Below are positions 24,759 to 33,504 of a stretch of DNA of 64,000 nt, one piece after another (within the stretch, counting starts at the first letter, position 1; the number at the start of each line of letters is the position of its first letter). Under the pieces are notes generated by a model that was not told the DNA's origin, did no database searches, and worked only from the letters and a program-made list of their open reading frames with translations. The position numbers and the translations under genes are program-made. Source of the stretch: Hymenobacter canadensis (lineage in GTDB: Bacteria; Bacteroidota; Bacteroidia; Cytophagales; Hymenobacteraceae); the NCBI RefSeq assembly GCF_027359925.1, contig NZ_CP114767.1:2914001-2978000 (forward strand). The letters run 5' to 3'.

Positions 24759-27700
24759 TTAGGAGTCGCCGAAGGGGTCGTCTTCGTTGTTTTTCTTCTT
24801 TTTGGCGTCCTCCTTGGCTTTCTTCTCTTCTTCCTTCTTCAGTCGCTCGGCTTCCTTCTTGGCCTGCTTGGGGTCTACGGCAGGCTCTTCGTCGGCGGGG
24901 TCGGCGGCTACGGGCTCGGCGGCTTTCTTGGGCTTCTTGCCGGTGTCTTCTACCGGCTTCTTGCCGGTGTCTTCCACCGGCGTTTCGTCGGCCCCGAAGG
25001 CGGCTTCCTCCTTCTTGTTTTTCTTCTTCTTGTCTACCGGGGCTTCCTCAATCGGCATGCCGTCGGCGTCGAAGGCCGGCTCGTTGCCTTTCTTCTTTTT
25101 CTTCTTGCTGGTATCCTGGTCGAAGTCGAAGTTGCCGGTGCTCTGCGCGCCCGACGATACCGGCGCCTTGATCTTCTTGGGGTCTTCGCGCAGGTAGTCT
25201 TTGCGGAAGTGCGTCAGGTACTGCTGCACTTCCTGGTCGTCGCCGAGGAAGAAGCCGTACTGGGTGGCCGTGTTGTAGTCGCCCTTGGCGGCGCGGCCCA
25301 CAATCTCGTCGAAGGAGCCGTGCTGGGCCTTGGCCAGCAGCGCTGTGCCCGAGTACTTGAGGAAGTACCAGGTCTGGGGCTCGGCCTCCAGGTACAGGTT
25401 CACCTCGTCGGTGTTGTTTTCGCCCTTCCGGATTTCAATGTAGCCGTCAATCAGCGCGTTCAAATCCTTCTTGCCGATGCTCACCAGCCCGATCTTGCCG
25501 ACTGAGTGCCAGGCCTTGAACTTCTCGTTCCAGCGCAGATTCACCTTGTTCAGCACCACCGTGTGCAGCATCTTGGCCGAAAGCTTCTGCAGCGGCTCGT
25601 ACTTGCCGCGGCGCTCAGCGTAGGTCTGCACGCCCTTGTTGCCGATAAACTCGGCCAGCTTGTACAGTTCGTCCTGCGAGCCGTCGAGGGCCTCGGGCGC
25701 ACCTTTGGTGTTGGTGGCCATGTCCACGCCCATGGCTTCCACGGCTTTCTCCGGCAGGTTGATGTCGAAGGTCAGGAAGCTGTTGATGGAGTAGCGGTTG
25801 CTGTCGGGGCGGGCGGTGCCCACGCCGGAGGCCGTGAGGCCGTAGTCTTTGCTGGAGTTGATGAAGTTGAACTTGCCCCGGAAGCTCAGCGCCGACGAAG
25901 AGTCAATAAAGCTCATCACCGAGCCCTCGTACTGATTGGGGTCGGCCAAGTCGTGCTTGGCGATGGTGTACACGCCCTTCTTCTGGTCGAAGGCCAACGT
26001 GCCACCTGCCTGGAAGAAGTTCCGGTCGATGATGTCTGGTTTGGGGCCGGCGAAGAGCGGGTACACCTTGCCCGTACCGTCGGACAGGAACAGGCCCGTG
26101 AACAGGTTGTCGTCGGCGGCCTTCACGCCGGGCTCCGGAATGCGCAGCCGGATGGCCTTGGGGTCGATGGAATCCTGCACCGCAAACCACTCGGCGGCGG
26201 CAGGCACCTTGCTGAACTCCAGCCGTGCCTGCCCGTCGAAGATGAAGCCTTTGCGCTTGGAGTTCATATTGACGCCGCCGCGGTAGGCAATGCGCGGCGC
26301 CAGGTGGAACTTGTCTTTGGCGTCGATGGTGGCCACGGCCGTGGTGGGTGGCGAAAGCGGGGCGTTACCGCTGTCGTCGTTGCGCTTGAGCAAGCCGCCT
26401 TTCTTGGCTGCCACCGGCTTGGCGCCTTTCGCCGAGCCCATGCCCACCGCCGCCGAGTCGATCTGGAAGTTGGCGAACTTGATGGCGAAGGAGTCGGCAG
26501 AGGCGTTTTTGTAGCTATACAGGGCGTTACCGGTGAAGGCATTGCGCGACAGCACCTTGATTTCGCCCTGGTACAGCTTGTGGAACTTGGCCAGCGTGTC
26601 CATCACGATACCCGCGTTTTGGAAGGTGCGCATCTGGGCGTTGGCCAGCACATACACCTTGCTGGAGTCCGGCGAAATCCAGGCGTCGGCGGAGGCAATG
26701 TAGGGCACGCCGCCGGCCACGAGGCGGTAGCGGGCCAGGTCGTACTGGCCGGTAGCGGCCCGGAATTTCAGGCCGTTCTGGTCTTTGCGGGTCGAGTAGA
26801 AGTAGGAGCGCGTGGAGTCGGCACCGGGCGCCACCTTCAGCTGCACCAGCTTCTTCTTGAAGTCCCAGACGCCGCCCGACAGCGTGGTTTTGTAGTCGGA
26901 ATACGGCAGGTCGATGCTGGACTTGGCGTCGTCGCTTTCGCGGGCGAAAACGGTGTTGCCGTTCTTCACATCGTAGGCAAATACCACGTTATTGGCCGTC
27001 AGGGCGGGCTTGTTGGGCTCGGCCGACTTGATGCTCAGCGTGGACTGCTTGCCGGAGTAGCTGGTGGGCTTGAAGGCAATCTGGGTGGAGCGGATAAACG
27101 ACTGCGGGCCCTCAATGCGGCCGTCGCCGTAGAGGCCGCCCGGCGTGAGCGTGGCCACGCCCTTAAAGCCGTACTGGTCGCCGTAGAGCAGCATGGGCTT
27201 GCCCGCAGTGCCGGCCTGGGTGCTCAGGTACATAGAGTCCTGCTTCACGGCCCACTTCATCTGGTAGCCCGGCGGCAGGTTCACCTTGCTAAACTCAGTA
27301 CCGTTGAGCGGGCCCGGCAGAATGGTGCCGGCCTTGCCTACGGTCACCACGGAGTCTTTGTAGAAAATAAACTGCTCGGAGCTGAGCGTGCTGGTCAGGT
27401 ACTTGATGTCGCCGATACCCTGGATGCCGCGGTTGCTCATCTTCACCTGGTTGAACAGGCGGCCCTTGCCGCCATACACCGGCACGCCTTCCTTGGGCAG
27501 GGCGTAGGTGAAGCCCAGCGAACCGTCTTCCTGCAGGCTAAGCTTGGTTTTGATGTCAGGCACGATGCCGCCACTCACGAACGTGCCCTTGAAGCCCACC
27601 GCCGAGCGGTTCTTGTTGTTGAGCGAGTCGAGCTTGAAGGGCGGGATGTCGAAATACACGGTCGTGTCGTAGGCGCCGCCCAGCACTTCGGGCTTGTCGA

Positions 27701-30140
27701 AGTACACGTAGGCCCCGGTCGTGGCGTCAAACGACGGGTATGAGCCCAGCTTCTTGCGCCCCGACTTGTTGTTGGGGTGGTTGATGTAGAGCTTGCCGGT
27801 GGAGGTTTTCTTTTTGTTGGTAAGCGTGAAGTCGGTGTCTTTGCGGGCCTTCATCACCGAGCCTTTCGAGTTTTTGCCCTTCACGATGATGGAGTCAATC
27901 TGGGCTAGGTCGATGAAGAAGCCGTCGTAGTCGAACTTGAACTCCTTGCCTTTGAACACAAACGCCGATGCCACCACCGTGCCATTGAACAGAATACCGC
28001 GGTTCTTCTGGATCCGTATGATGCTGGAGTCGGGCTTCACGAACACCGTCACGGAGTCGTCGGAGAAGTTAAATCGGTCCACACCCCGCACAATTAGGTC
28101 GTTGGAGTTCAGGTTGAGCGTGGCGTTCTTGCCCGACGGCGACAGGCTCTTAATGGCAATGTGGTCGTAGTCCTTTTTGCCACGGCTGGAATTCACGTAG
28201 TGCGTGGCCTTAGGCCGCAGCGTAATCTGCTGGGTCAGGGGGTTCCAGTCTACGTAGCCGTCGCGGGCGAGGCCGGCAGCGGCGGAGCGCACGTTTTCGG
28301 GCTTGAGCTTGCGGAAATCGGCTACTTCCTGCACCGTGAAGCGCTTGCGGTTACCGTTTTCGGCGCTGTAGCCCACCACCATCTGCAGCGGGTGCAGCTT
28401 ATTAATGGCCTTGATCTGCTGGTAGCGGGTGTTGGTGTAGAACTCCTTGCTCTCGAAGTTGGCCGTCACCTGGTTTTTGGCCGTCAGGATGGAGAACTGG
28501 ATATCGGGCGTCCGGATGGGCCAGGTCAGCATCTCCGCCGTGATTTCCATCTGGTGGTAGGAGTCGTAGTAGGGCGTGGTTTTGTAGAGGCCAGCCTCGC
28601 GGGCCAACTGCAGCACCTGCGCTTTCTTGTTGTACTTCAGCTTCACGCCGGGGTGCGTGAGCGAGTCAATCTTATCCTCGAAAATCGACACCGAAGCCCG
28701 CTCCGCCGTGATAACCGAATCGCCGAGCACGTAGGCGCGGCTGTCGGCCCGGAACTTGGGCTTGCCGTCCACGTCCACGAAAATGCGCGACAACGAACCG
28801 TCCAGCGACGCCGACAGCGTGCGGCTGCCCGCCAGCGAGAAGCCCCCGTAGTAGCGGATGTTTTCGCCGATGTTCTTGACGCGGGCGTCGTTGGTGAGCG
28901 AGATAAAGCGCGGGTAGCCGGAGTCGGCCGCGCCCGGCTTCTTTTTCACGCTCTTATACGACAGCGCCCCTTTCACCGGCGTTTCCAGCACCGCCGGATA
29001 GGTCAGCGTCACGGGCTCGGCCGTGAATTCAGGCTTGTTGAGGTCGAAGTCGTAGCTGGCGAGGTCGGCCGTGACGGGGTTGCCGTTCACCTGCCAGGCA
29101 TACTGGCCGCCGTAGCCCACAAACTTGCCGGTCAGGGGCAGCACGGCCCCGCTGGTTTTGGTGATGGTAATCGAGTCGGCGCTGGTAGAAAGGAATAGGT
29201 CGGCATCCTTGAGTAGCAGCACCGGGCCACGCGTGGGCGGAGCCATGTAGCTGTCGTAGTACGGGGCCGGCTCGTAGGCAGGCTCCGGGGCCGGTGTGGC
29301 AGTTGGTGCAGCACCCGCTTTGGCAGGCGCCGCTTTGGCCGTGGTTTTCTTAGGCGTGCCCCAGCCGTCGTTGCTGTCGCCCCAGCCGCTGCTGCCACTG
29401 CTGCTCCACAGGTCGGCGGTGTCCCAGCCGTCGGAGCTGCGCTTTTTGGCGGGCTTCTTGGCGGCCGGCTTGGCGCCGGCTTTGGTATTCATCGGCTGCG
29501 TGACTACCGGCGCCGACACGGGCGCGGGCGCCGGAGCCGGTGCAGGCGCCATGCTGGGCATGTCCTGGTCGTTGTAGGCGAAGGAGAAGCTGCCGCCTAC
29601 TACCCGCAACGAACTGTAGCGCGAGCTATACAGCACCTTGGTATCCAGAAACTGCGCCGTGCTGACAATGAACTTAGACGCCTCCGGGCCCGGGTCGCGG
29701 CGCACGGTTTTGGTGAGCACCTCCAGCAACTCGTCGGTCTGGCGGTCGGTGAAGTTCTGCACGGTAGCGCCCGCCACAATGGCCCCGAACAACGCCTCCA
29801 GGTGCGGGCGGGGCTTGTAGCCCAGCGTCTGCATCTGTTGTGCCAGCGCCACAATGGACGCTTGCTGACTGGCCGTGAGCTTGTTGCTGGCCCAAAGCTG
29901 CTGCAGCTTGGCGGCGGTATTTTTGGCCGCCGCGTTGTTGGTGGCCGCCATCATCAGCTGCACATCCTGCATAAACTGCGTGGGGTCGGCGGAGAGCTTG
30001 CCATTAAAGCGCGGCACCGCCGCCGGGGCGGCGGCAGGCTGCTGGCGGGCAGGCGTTTGCGGCTTGGGTTGCTGGGCCAGGGCGGGCATACTCAGTGCCA
30101 GCAGCAGGGCGCTAAGCCACCCGAAAGCGAATTGCTTCAT
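24759..30140 (-). CDS. Giant exported protein of unknown function (1793 residues)
   Basis: It has a signal peptide (MKQFAFGWLSALLLALSMPALAQ), a Pro/Ala/Gln-rich linker, and an N-terminal helical region of about 150 residues. A second low-complexity linker follows (Ala/Pro/Lys, about 190-290), then more than 1200 residues of beta-rich sequence with repeated strand-turn units (for example GSLSRIFVDVDGKPKFRADSRAYVLGDS). The last 170 residues are highly charged, rich in Lys, Glu and Asp, with runs such as KKKKK. The beta region recalls OstA/LptA-like stacked-strand proteins, but I see no diagnostic motif. Similar large proteins of unknown function occur in Cytophagales. No T9SS sorting domain is visible at the C-terminus. 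Probably periplasmic or cell-surface. Confidence 0.85.
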   Translation of the reverse strand: MKQFAFGWLSALLLALSMPALAQQPKPQTPARQQPAAAPAAVPRFNGKLSADPTQFMQDVQLMMAATNNAAAKNTAAKLQQLWASNKLTASQQASIVALAQQMQTLGYKPRPHLEALFGAIVAGATVQNFTDRQTDELLEVLTKTVRRDPGPEASKFIVSTAQFLDTKVLYSSRYSSLRVVGGSFSFAYNDQDMPSMAPAPAPAPAPVSAPVVTQPMNTKAGAKPAAKKPAKKRSSDGWDTADLWSSSGSSGWGDSNDGWGTPKKTTAKAAPAKAGAAPTATPAPEPAYEPAPYYDSYMAPPTRGPVLLLKDADLFLSTSADSITITKTSGAVLPLTGKFVGYGGQYAWQVNGNPVTADLASYDFDLNKPEFTAEPVTLTYPAVLETPVKGALSYKSVKKKPGAADSGYPRFISLTNDARVKNIGENIRYYGGFSLAGSRTLSASLDGSLSRIFVDVDGKPKFRADSRAYVLGDSVITAERASVSIFEDKIDSLTHPGVKLKYNKKAQVLQLAREAGLYKTTPYYDSYHQMEITAEMLTWPIRTPDIQFSILTAKNQVTANFESKEFYTNTRYQQIKAINKLHPLQMVVGYSAENGNRKRFTVQEVADFRKLKPENVRSAAAGLARDGYVDWNPLTQQITLRPKATHYVNSSRGKKDYDHIAIKSLSPSGKNATLNLNSNDLIVRGVDRFNFSDDSVTVFVKPDSSIIRIQKNRGILFNGTVVASAFVFKGKEFKFDYDGFFIDLAQIDSIIVKGKNSKGSVMKARKDTDFTLTNKKKTSTGKLYINHPNNKSGRKKLGSYPSFDATTGAYVYFDKPEVLGGAYDTTVYFDIPPFKLDSLNNKNRSAVGFKGTFVSGGIVPDIKTKLSLQEDGSLGFTYALPKEGVPVYGGKGRLFNQVKMSNRGIQGIGDIKYLTSTLSSEQFIFYKDSVVTVGKAGTILPGPLNGTEFSKVNLPPGYQMKWAVKQDSMYLSTQAGTAGKPMLLYGDQYGFKGVATLTPGGLYGDGRIEGPQSFIRSTQIAFKPTSYSGKQSTLSIKSAEPNKPALTANNVVFAYDVKNGNTVFARESDDAKSSIDLPYSDYKTTLSGGVWDFKKKLVQLKVAPGADSTRSYFYSTRKDQNGLKFRAATGQYDLARYRLVAGGVPYIASADAWISPDSSKVYVLANAQMRTFQNAGIVMDTLAKFHKLYQGEIKVLSRNAFTGNALYSYKNASADSFAIKFANFQIDSAAVGMGSAKGAKPVAAKKGGLLKRNDDSGNAPLSPPTTAVATIDAKDKFHLAPRIAYRGGVNMNSKRKGFIFDGQARLEFSKVPAAAEWFAVQDSIDPKAIRLRIPEPGVKAADDNLFTGLFLSDGTGKVYPLFAGPKPDIIDRNFFQAGGTLAFDQKKGVYTIAKHDLADPNQYEGSVMSFIDSSSALSFRGKFNFINSSKDYGLTASGVGTARPDSNRYSINSFLTFDINLPEKAVEAMGVDMATNTKGAPEALDGSQDELYKLAEFIGNKGVQTYAERRGKYEPLQKLSAKMLHTVVLNKVNLRWNEKFKAWHSVGKIGLVSIGKKDLNALIDGYIEIRKGENNTDEVNLYLEAEPQTWYFLKYSGTALLAKAQHGSFDEIVGRAAKGDYNTATQYGFFLGDDQEVQQYLTHFRKDYLREDPKKIKAPVSSGAQSTGNFDFDQDTSKKKKKKGNEPAFDADGMPIEEAPVDKKKKNKKEEAAFGADETPVEDTGKKPVEDTGKKPKKAAEPVAADPADEEPAVDPKQAKKEAERLKKEEEKKAKEDAKKKKNNEDDPFGDS

Positions 30141-30433
30141 AGGAAAATTCGTCGGAACCTGATAAGTCGCCTACAATTTCGTTAATAGTCGGCATACTCA
30201 GCGGCCTGATAGTACCCGCTCCGCTATTTTGCTGGTTTCAGACTATTTACCTCGCCTACCGTCCTACAATCAGCGTCGCCGCCGGATGGGTTTGGGGAGC
30301 AGAAGACGGTAATAAATAATACAACAGACACACAAATTTCTTGCAAAGTTTACCGGCCAGCTCAGCTAAAACGGTATCTTTCGGAATGCATCTGCGTATC
30401 TTATAAGCAGAACTTTCTCATTTGCCTTGTCTT

Positions 30434-30775
30434 ATGCTAAACGCTGCTTCCCGGCTTTCAGCCCTCGCCCCGAACGCGCTGCTACGCGCCGTCCAGACGC
30501 TGCGCGACGACATCACGCAACGCCTGGGCAAGTCTTCCGCCACTGTATCGGAGTGGAAGGAAATGCTGCTGCTCGTAGACCCTGAAGTACAGGTGCGGCC
30601 GGAGTGCGGCACCATCATCGTGCGCCGGGGCAAAGCCGCCCTCGACCGGCTGGCCCGTCATTTCCTGGTGTCGCCGCAGGACGTGCTGCCCGCACTCAAC
30701 TGTAAGGCCCTGGTCCACGAAAACCCTGTGGACTACGGCCTCTCCGACGAGGAATGGCTGGCGCTCTGCCTGTAG
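30434..30775 (+). CDS. Small conserved-looking protein of unknown function
   Basis: A 113-residue soluble protein starting MLNAASRLSALAPNALLRAVQTL, with mostly alpha-helical sequence (LLRAVQTLRDDITQRLG, KAALDRLARHFLVSPQDVL), which could form a small helical or winged-helix domain. I recognise no family. A TATCTTTC element at 30375-30382, one mismatch from TAnnTTTG, lies about 50 bases upstream. It ends in a clear terminator and is monocistronic. Bases 30141-30433, upstream, contain no other feature that I can identify. Confidence 0.55.
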   Translation: MLNAASRLSALAPNALLRAVQTLRDDITQRLGKSSATVSEWKEMLLLVDPEVQVRPECGTIIVRRGKAALDRLARHFLVSPQDVLPALNCKALVHENPVDYGLSDEEWLALCL

Positions 30776-30798
30776 AATTCGTCTGACTCCTAACGCAG

Positions 30799-30837
30799 GA
30801 AGGCCCGCACTACCAGGTAGTGCGGGCCTTCTTTTTT
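30799..30837. terminator. Bidirectional terminator
   Basis: GAAGGCCCGCACTA (30799-30812) pairs with TAGTGCGGGCCTTC (30818-30831), then TTTTTT. It separates the small gene from convergent prmA. Confidence 0.9.
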
Positions 30838-30854
30838 GCTGTTGGCGAAACCTA

Positions 30855-31688
30855 TTACGCCTGATAGAAAATGGCCGATACCCAATGGTTCTGGGTGCGG
30901 TGGCTGCCGTAGCGCAGGCCGTTCTGTTCGGCCGCCGCCCGGATCAGGGCCAGGTCTTCCTCGTAGAATCCCGAGAACAGAATGGGGCAGCCGGACTTCA
31001 GGTACTGGCCGTAGGCGCCCATGTCATCGAGGAGCACGTTGCGGTTGATGTTGGCCAAGATGATGTCGAACGGAGCCTCCCCTTCCAGGGCGGTGATGTC
31101 GCCGAGGCGGGCCTCCACCTTGTCCTGCACGTTGTTTTCGAGGGCGTTGTCGGCGGCGTTTTCGGCGGTCCAGGGCTCCACGTCCACGGCCAGCACGTAG
31201 CTCGCACCTAAGTGCACGGCCATAATGGCCAGGATGCCGGTGCCGCAGCCCATGTCCAGCACGCGCTTGCCCTGGTGGTCTACATCCAGCTGATTGGCAA
31301 TCATCAGGGCCGTGGTATCGTGGTGGCCGGTGCCGAACGACATGCGCGGCATAATCACGATTTCGTACTGCAGGTCGGGCCGGGCCTCGTGGAACGGCGC
31401 CCGCACTGACACCTTCTCGGCGATTACCAACGGCTCGAAGTTCTTCTCCCACTCGGCGTTCCAGTTCTGGCGCGTAATCACGCGGTGCTCGTAGCCCAGC
31501 TCACCCTGGCCCTCGTAGCGGCTCATGATTTCGGTTACGGCATCGGCCGCAAACTGGTCTTCGTCGATGTAGGCGCAGAAGCCCTCGTCGTTGTCTTCGA
31601 AGGTACTGTAGCCTACTTCGGCCAGCTCGGCCACCAGGATGTCGGCCAGCTCCCGGGGGGCCAGCACGCGCACTTCAACAAAATCCAT
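30855..31688 (-). CDS. prmA: Ribosomal protein L11 methyltransferase
   Basis: A 277-residue SAM-dependent enzyme that trimethylates ribosomal protein L11. The N-terminal substrate-recognition domain (about 1-100) is followed by the Rossmann methyltransferase domain. PRMSFGTGHHDTT is at about 114-126, and the SAM-binding LDMGCGTGILAI motif at about 144-155. IILANINRNVL is the characteristic catalytic NxN-type stretch. I start at ATG 31688 because the 25 codons upstream (Pro/Ala-rich) do not look like the family. A GAccTTTG sequence about 45 bases upstream is a weak promoter candidate. Confidence 0.93.
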   Translation of the reverse strand: MDFVEVRVLAPRELADILVAELAEVGYSTFEDNDEGFCAYIDEDQFAADAVTEIMSRYEGQGELGYEHRVITRQNWNAEWEKNFEPLVIAEKVSVRAPFHEARPDLQYEIVIMPRMSFGTGHHDTTALMIANQLDVDHQGKRVLDMGCGTGILAIMAVHLGASYVLAVDVEPWTAENAADNALENNVQDKVEARLGDITALEGEAPFDIILANINRNVLLDDMGAYGQYLKSGCPILFSGFYEEDLALIRAAAEQNGLRYGSHRTQNHWVSAIFYQA

Positions 31689-31862
31689 AGTCAGGGAGGA
31701 AAAATTCAGGTTAGCCGGCCGGGCCGGGGCCGCAAAGGTCGCAGGAAAATCGGGCTGGGCCAACGCAGGCCCTTAAACAGCAGCCGGTTTTATGCATCTA
31801 CCATTTTATATAAATATTACTTCCTTTGAACCACCAACCTCACTCCTATCAACCACCGTTCC

Positions 31863-32567
31863 ATGAAAACGACGATCCGACTCGTAGCCTCCTGCGCCTT
31901 GCTGAGCCTGCTGGCCTCCTGCGGCGCTAAAGACAACGCCGAAGAAACCACCGCCGCCGAAACCACCACGGCCACTACCACCACCGAAACCGCCGCGGCC
32001 CCCGAAGCAGCCCCCGAAACTGCTGCGCCTACCGCACCGGCCGCAACGTTCGACATCAGTACGGTGCCGGTGAGCAGTGCCAACCTGGGGCAGTATCCGT
32101 ACCTGAGCGGCCTGAAAGACTACAAAGTAAACACCAGCAACAGCGAAGCCTACGAGTTCGAGCTCGCCTACATCTTCGACGGCCAGAACCTGGTGCCCGT
32201 AGAGGGGAAGGTGTCACAGCGCCTCTTCGACCCTAATGACAGCGACCAGAAGGCCTCGGAGCTGATGATTTCCCGCAACTACGCGGCCCTGCTGCAAGAC
32301 CTGAGTGCCACCAAAGTATCCTCGGCCAAAGTCCCGCGGGAAATCATTGATAAAGTGGGTAGCGAAGAAGCGTACAAGCACGGCAAGTGGAGCCTAAGCA
32401 CCGACCACGTAACCGATACCTACCTGATCCGGCAAAAAGACAAGGAAGTTTGGGTGCAGGTGACTCCCCTGGGCAGCGACGGCAGCTACAACATCACGGT
32501 AGCTGAGCGGGCAGCCATGCCCCAGCAAGCCACCGTCATTCCGGCCGCCGACATAAAAAAAAACTAG
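31863..32567 (+). CDS. Lipoprotein, N-terminal part of an OmpA-type protein split by a frameshift
   Basis: A 234-residue product: lipoprotein signal (MKTTIRLVASCALLSLLASC), a long Glu/Thr/Ala-rich linker (EETTAAETTT and so on), then a beta-rich domain ending in AADIKKN and TAG. The last codons are ATA AAA AAA AAC TAG, in a run of nine A's (32555-32563). The next open segment, in the -1 frame from 32561, encodes a C-terminal OmpA domain. So the intact protein would be a lipoprotein with an OmpA (peptidoglycan-binding) tail. The heptamer A AAA AAC (32558-32564) is a classic -1 slippery sequence. The cause could be programmed slippage, phase variation, a fixed mutation or a sequencing indel. Confidence 0.8.
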   Translation: MKTTIRLVASCALLSLLASCGAKDNAEETTAAETTTATTTTETAAAPEAAPETAAPTAPAATFDISTVPVSSANLGQYPYLSGLKDYKVNTSNSEAYEFELAYIFDGQNLVPVEGKVSQRLFDPNDSDQKASELMISRNYAALLQDLSATKVSSAKVPREIIDKVGSEEAYKHGKWSLSTDHVTDTYLIRQKDKEVWVQVTPLGSDGSYNITVAERAAMPQQATVIPAADIKKN

Positions 32568-32908
32568 ATGCGGAAGGCCACATAGCGCTCTACCTCAACT
32601 TCGACACGGATAAGGCCACCCTCCGGCCCGAGTCGGCGGCTGGCGTGGCGGAAGTTCTGGCGCTGCTCCGCCAGAATCCGGCGCTGCGCCTAGCCGTACA
32701 GGGCTACACGGATAACGCAGGCACCCCAGCCTACAACCAGCAGCTTTCCGAAGCCCGGGCCGGCACCGTAGTGGCGGAGCTGGCGAAAGCCGGCATTGCG
32801 GCCAGCCGGCTACAGGCCACCGGGCTCGGCCAGAGCCAGCCCTTGGCTGACAATGCCACCGAAACCGGCAAGGCCCGCAACCGACGCGTAGAACTGGTGA
32901 AGCTGTAG
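32561..32908 (+). CDS. OmpA C-terminal domain, -1 frame continuation
   Basis: Read from 32561, the frame gives KLDAEGHIALYLNFDTDKAT and continues to LPLADNATETGKARNRRVELVKL-type sequence: 115 residues with the OmpA-like fold. Signatures are LNFDTDKATLRPES, VQGYTDNAGTPAYNQQLSEARA and the terminal NRRVEL with the diaminopimelate-binding Asp and Arg pattern (TDxxG and R near NRR). It has no own promoter, signal or plausible start before the domain begins, so it is only expressed by frameshifting from the upstream frame or from a repaired allele. Confidence 0.8.
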   Translation, partial: KLDAEGHIALYLNFDTDKATLRPESAAGVAEVLALLRQNPALRLAVQGYTDNAGTPAYNQQLSEARAGTVVAELAKAGIAASRLQATGLGQSQPLADNATETGKARNRRVELVKL

Positions 32909-32918
32909 ACCATACCCA

Positions 32919-32960
32919 AAAAAAGAAGCCCTTCCTCAACTGAGGAAGGGCTTCTTTTTT
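32919..32960. terminator. Strong bidirectional terminator
   Basis: A 20-base inverted repeat (32919-32938 and 32941-32960) of AAGCCCTTCCTCA and its complement with flanking A and T runs, between the OmpA gene and a convergent gene. Confidence 0.9.
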
Positions 32961-32975
32961 ACTTGGCCGGAACGG

Positions 32976-33359
32976 TTACTGCTTACGGCACCCTGCAAAG
33001 GAGCGCACCTTGGTGTAACTGATGCTGAAGTCGGCCAGGGCGCGGTTCGGGGACACGAACAGCACGTAGTCGGCGAAGTCGCGGGTTTCGGTGAGGTACC
33101 ACAGGCCGGGCTTGTCGGCGAAGAGCTTGTTGCTTTCCGGGAACACCAGCACGTCGGCAAACGCCTCTTCAGGCTCCTCATACACCGCCCCGAAGCAGAA
33201 GCCGCGGCGGTTGGGGTCGCGCTCTAGGTACACCGAGCCGTAGAGGCGGCACGGCTCCAGCGAAGCTGCCGGTGCCGGCGCCACAAAAGGTATCCGGGGT
33301 TGCGGGGCCGCAAACGGGTTCAGAGCCAGCAGGCCGGAGAGTAGCAGGGTAGAAAGCAT
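32976..33359 (-). CDS. Exported DUF6150-like repeat protein
   Basis: A 127-residue protein with an N-terminal signal (MLSTLLLSGLLALNPFAA) and a mature part built of short repeats of the type (F/A)AD followed by V/I-F-x-E-x-N (FADVLVFPESNKLFAD, FADYVLFVSPNRALAD, FSISYTKVRSFAG). The pattern resembles the DUF6150 (Septknot) family of Bacteroidota. The role is unknown. The paired Cys residues (CRLYG, GFCFGA, GCRKQ) may form disulfides. The family assignment is from memory of the repeat pattern, so moderate. Confidence 0.6.
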   Translation of the reverse strand: MLSTLLLSGLLALNPFAAPQPRIPFVAPAPAASLEPCRLYGSVYLERDPNRRGFCFGAVYEEPEEAFADVLVFPESNKLFADKPGLWYLTETRDFADYVLFVSPNRALADFSISYTKVRSFAGCRKQ

Positions 33360-33388
33360 ACAAAGAAGCTAGGGCAACCTAAAAAAGC

Positions 33389-33486
33389 TGTCATCCTGAG
33401 GCGGTAGCCGAAGGACCTTATCACGCGGAAACGGCAATTTTCGTTCCAGCGTGGCAAGGTCCTTCGGCTACCGCCTCAGGATGACA
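33389..33486. repeat. Perfect 31-bp inverted repeat (GTCAT-type)
   Basis: Bases 33389-33419 and 33456-33486 are exact reverse complements, beginning TGTCATCCTGAGGC and containing GAAGGACCTT, the same arms seen at 4135. The loop is 36 bases. Confidence 0.9.
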
Positions 33487-33504
33487 TACGCTACGTGTGG
33501 TAAC

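Noticed and set aside
25506..27743. A 745-codon plus-strand open frame inside the giant exported protein gene
   Set aside because: It is antisense to a gene with a signal peptide and coherent beta-rich sequence. The antisense translation has the His/Val/Gly-rich composition of a shadow frame in G+C-rich DNA and has no recognisable domain.
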